NCBI GenBank assembly: GCA_046329815.1
Contig: JAXLTY010000001.1
Coordinates: 496,001 to 560,000, forward strand
From: JADJSS01 sp046329815
GTDB taxonomy: Bacteria > Bacteroidota > Bacteroidia > Chitinophagales > JADIYW01
DNA length: 64,000 bases
Direction of reading: 5' to 3'
The stretch's first letter is position 1. Each line of letters starts with the position of its first letter. Under the pieces are notes generated by a model, which saw only the letters and a list, made by a program, of their open reading frames with translations, was not told the origin of the DNA and made no database searches. The translations under genes and the position numbers were made by a program. Of the stretch, positions 62,300-64,000 are shown piece after piece.

Positions 62300-64000
62300 T
62301 TACTTATTCAATTTACTGTGACTGTTTCCATATAAAAAGTAGATCGCCAAACCAATAACCATCCAAACAATGAAGCGTATCCAGTTAACAATTCCTAAAG
62401 TAGAAACCAACAGACTGCAGCTTAAAAAACCTAAAACAGGAATCAATGACCACTTGTTCATCAACGTTTTAGCTGTCATGTAAAGTGTAACCAGCAAGAA
62501 AGCATAGAATGGAATCTGGTGTTTCCAAACGTCAAATCCTTTATCAAACGGGAAAGCAGCTTCCAGATTTACAGGGTCTTTAAAGAATATAACAGCAAGA
62601 GTGATAACCAAAGCTGGCAAAATAAACTGGCCATTGATATATGGTGTCTTAAATTTAGGAACGGCAGCATTGGTATCTGAAGCAGTTTTAGCATCGCGTT
62701 GCTGCAAAATAAGCACGCCTCCACAAACTAATATAAACGCAAACAAGGTTCCAATACTGCACATATCCATCACCAGGTCAGAATCTAAGAACAAAGATGG
62801 AATACCTACCAGCATACCGGTTACGATAGTTGCAAAAGCAGGTGTTTTATATTTAGGATGTACTTGTGCAAATTTTTGCGGCAACAAACCATCTCGGCTC
62901 ATACTCATCCAGATACGCGGCTGTCCAATTTGAAATACCAGCATCACGCTTGCCGTAGCGATCAATGCACTGAATGCAATTAAACCACCAAGCCAGTTCA
63001 AACCCACATTTTTAAAAGCGGCTGCTAAAAATGCTTCGTTATATTGAATTTTGGAATAATGGATCATACCTGTCAGCACCAATGCTATTGCTACATACAT
63101 CAAAGTTGAAATGATCAGAGAATAGATCATACCGCGCGGCAGATCGCGCTGTGGGTTCTTGCATTCTTCTGCTGTGGTCGAAATCGCATCAAAACCAATA
63201 TAAGCAAAGAACACTGCTGATACACCTTTCATTACGCCAGGCACACCATTCGGTGCAAAAGGTGCCCAGTTGCCAGGTATCACATAAAATGCACCGATCA
63301 GAATAACTACTAAAATCACCGCCACTTTAAACACGACCATACCATTGGCAAAACGTTTGGATTCTTTGATACCTACATATACTGAACTCGAAATAAAAAT
63401 AGTGATAATCAATGCAGGAATATTAATGATGAACGGAATACCGAATAATTTAGGTGCGCTTAACCACAAATTTTTCAGATCAATCAGTCCTTGTGATGGC
63501 ACATCACCATCCGCTATTATGCTGGCAATCTTACCGGCTGCATTCCTTGCTTCAAAAAAACTGGTGGTTAAATGTTTGGGTATCTCAATGCCAAAACCAT
63601 GCAGGAAGTTAACTAAGTTTCCACTCCATGAAATAGCCACTGTTACATTTCCGATCGCGTATTCCAGCAATAAATCCCAGCCGATGATCCAGGCAATTAA
63701 TTCACCGAACACAGCATAAGAATAAGTATAAGCACTTCCTGCAATCGGTATGCGCGAAGCAAATTCAGCATAGCATAACGCTGAAAAACCACAGGCGATT
63801 GCAATTCCGATAAACAGTAACGATACAGCCGGACCGCCGTTGAAGCACGCCTTACCTACTGTAGAAAAAATTCCGGCGCCAATGATAGCGGCAATACCAA
63901 AAGCAGTCAGGTCTTTTACACCAAGATCGCGACGCAATGTACTCGGACTGCCATGTTCTGACAATTCAGGATGTTGTTCTGCTTCATCTAAAATAACATT
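62300..64000 (-). CDS. APC family amino-acid permease (5' end beyond the window)
   Basis: Inner-membrane transporter of at least 566 residues with about 12 to 14 membrane helices. DLTAFGIAAIIGAGIFSTVG is the conserved first helix, and ALCYAEFASRIPIAGSAYTYSY and FFAYIGFDAISTTAEE are further family blocks. It resembles cationic amino-acid transporters. The frame stays open upstream of the TTG at 63964 and reads NVILDEAEQHPEL to the edge, as in homologs that have about 30 residues before this point; the real start therefore lies outside the window. Confidence 0.9.
   Translation of the reverse strand, partial: NVILDEAEQHPELSEHGSPSTLRRDLGVKDLTAFGIAAIIGAGIFSTVGKACFNGGPAVSLLFIGIAIACGFSALCYAEFASRIPIAGSAYTYSYAVFGELIAWIIGWDLLLEYAIGNVTVAISWSGNLVNFLHGFGIEIPKHLTTSFFEARNAAGKIASIIADGDVPSQGLIDLKNLWLSAPKLFGIPFIINIPALIITIFISSSVYVGIKESKRFANGMVVFKVAVILVVILIGAFYVIPGNWAPFAPNGVPGVMKGVSAVFFAYIGFDAISTTAEECKNPQRDLPRGMIYSLIISTLMYVAIALVLTGMIHYSKIQYNEAFLAAAFKNVGLNWLGGLIAFSALIATASVMLVFQIGQPRIWMSMSRDGLLPQKFAQVHPKYKTPAFATIVTGMLVGIPSLFLDSDLVMDMCSIGTLFAFILVCGGVLILQQRDAKTASDTNAAVPKFKTPYINGQFILPALVITLAVIFFKDPVNLEAAFPFDKGFDVWKHQIPFYAFLLVTLYMTAKTLMNKWSLIPVLGFLSCSLLVSTLGIVNWIRFIVWMVIGLAIYFLYGNSHSKLNK

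Overview
The window is about 64 kb of low-GC DNA from a member of the Bacteroidota. The evidence is type IX secretion (T9SS) C-terminal sorting domains of both kinds on five large secreted proteins, promoters of the TTG-N19-TAnnTTTG kind, TPR/LytS-type histidine kinases, a WbqC protein and weak Shine-Dalgarno sequences. Family or genus cannot be fixed from the sequence; a Chitinophagales-like or related free-living lineage fits. Most of the window is housekeeping or envelope genes in short operons, separated by unusually repeat-rich spacers.

Layout. 1-3.8 kb: two tandem paralogous sensor kinases on the minus strand; the second has an in-frame stop inside its ATPase domain. 4.0-9.4 kb: a plus-strand acyl-CoA operon (crotonase, beta-keto acid cleavage enzyme, two acyl-CoA dehydrogenase/SCP2 fusions). 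All three spacers carry palindromic repeats built from short words such as CACAAAG, and one repeat pair encloses a GxxExxY nuclease-fold gene. 9.5-16.5 kb: PDZ protein, WbqC protein, and a 1672-residue T9SS substrate with a small exported partner. 16.7-19.6 kb: lipid A-type acyltransferase, GT2 glycosyltransferase, RmlD-like reductase (cell-surface glycolipid). 19.7-25.4 kb: GyrB-like ATPase, a frameshifted ATP-grasp gene, two small genes, isocitrate dehydrogenase with a divergent LysR regulator, LysE exporter, nitroreductase. 25.7-44.4 kb: three very large type-B T9SS surface proteins, two of them made of 28 and 10 copies of a 79-residue module, separated by a non-coding array with a 21-bp period. 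44.4-49.7 kb: MscS channel and a PadR/PspC envelope cluster with small exported proteins. 49.8-57.6 kb: sppA, folK, deoxynucleoside kinase, GIY-YIG-like protein, lipoprotein, TrmH-type methyltransferase, mutS. 57.8-64 kb: a further T9SS substrate, tRNA-Gly and tRNA-Leu, an OmpA-like protein and an amino-acid permease cut by the right edge.

The strongest candidate for something undescribed is the family of word-repeat palindromes. A nuclease-fold gene fits exactly between 42-bp inverted arms at 7411-7873; shorter copies without a gene lie at 4854-4940, 5833-5888 and 54900-54984. Other word families occur in spacers (17616-17699, 24665-24688, 52234-52259) and in frame inside an acyl-CoA dehydrogenase. 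The 21-bp phased array at 38135-38533 is the second candidate. The broken kinase and the frameshifted ATP-grasp gene could be true pseudogenes or assembly errors; raw reads would decide.
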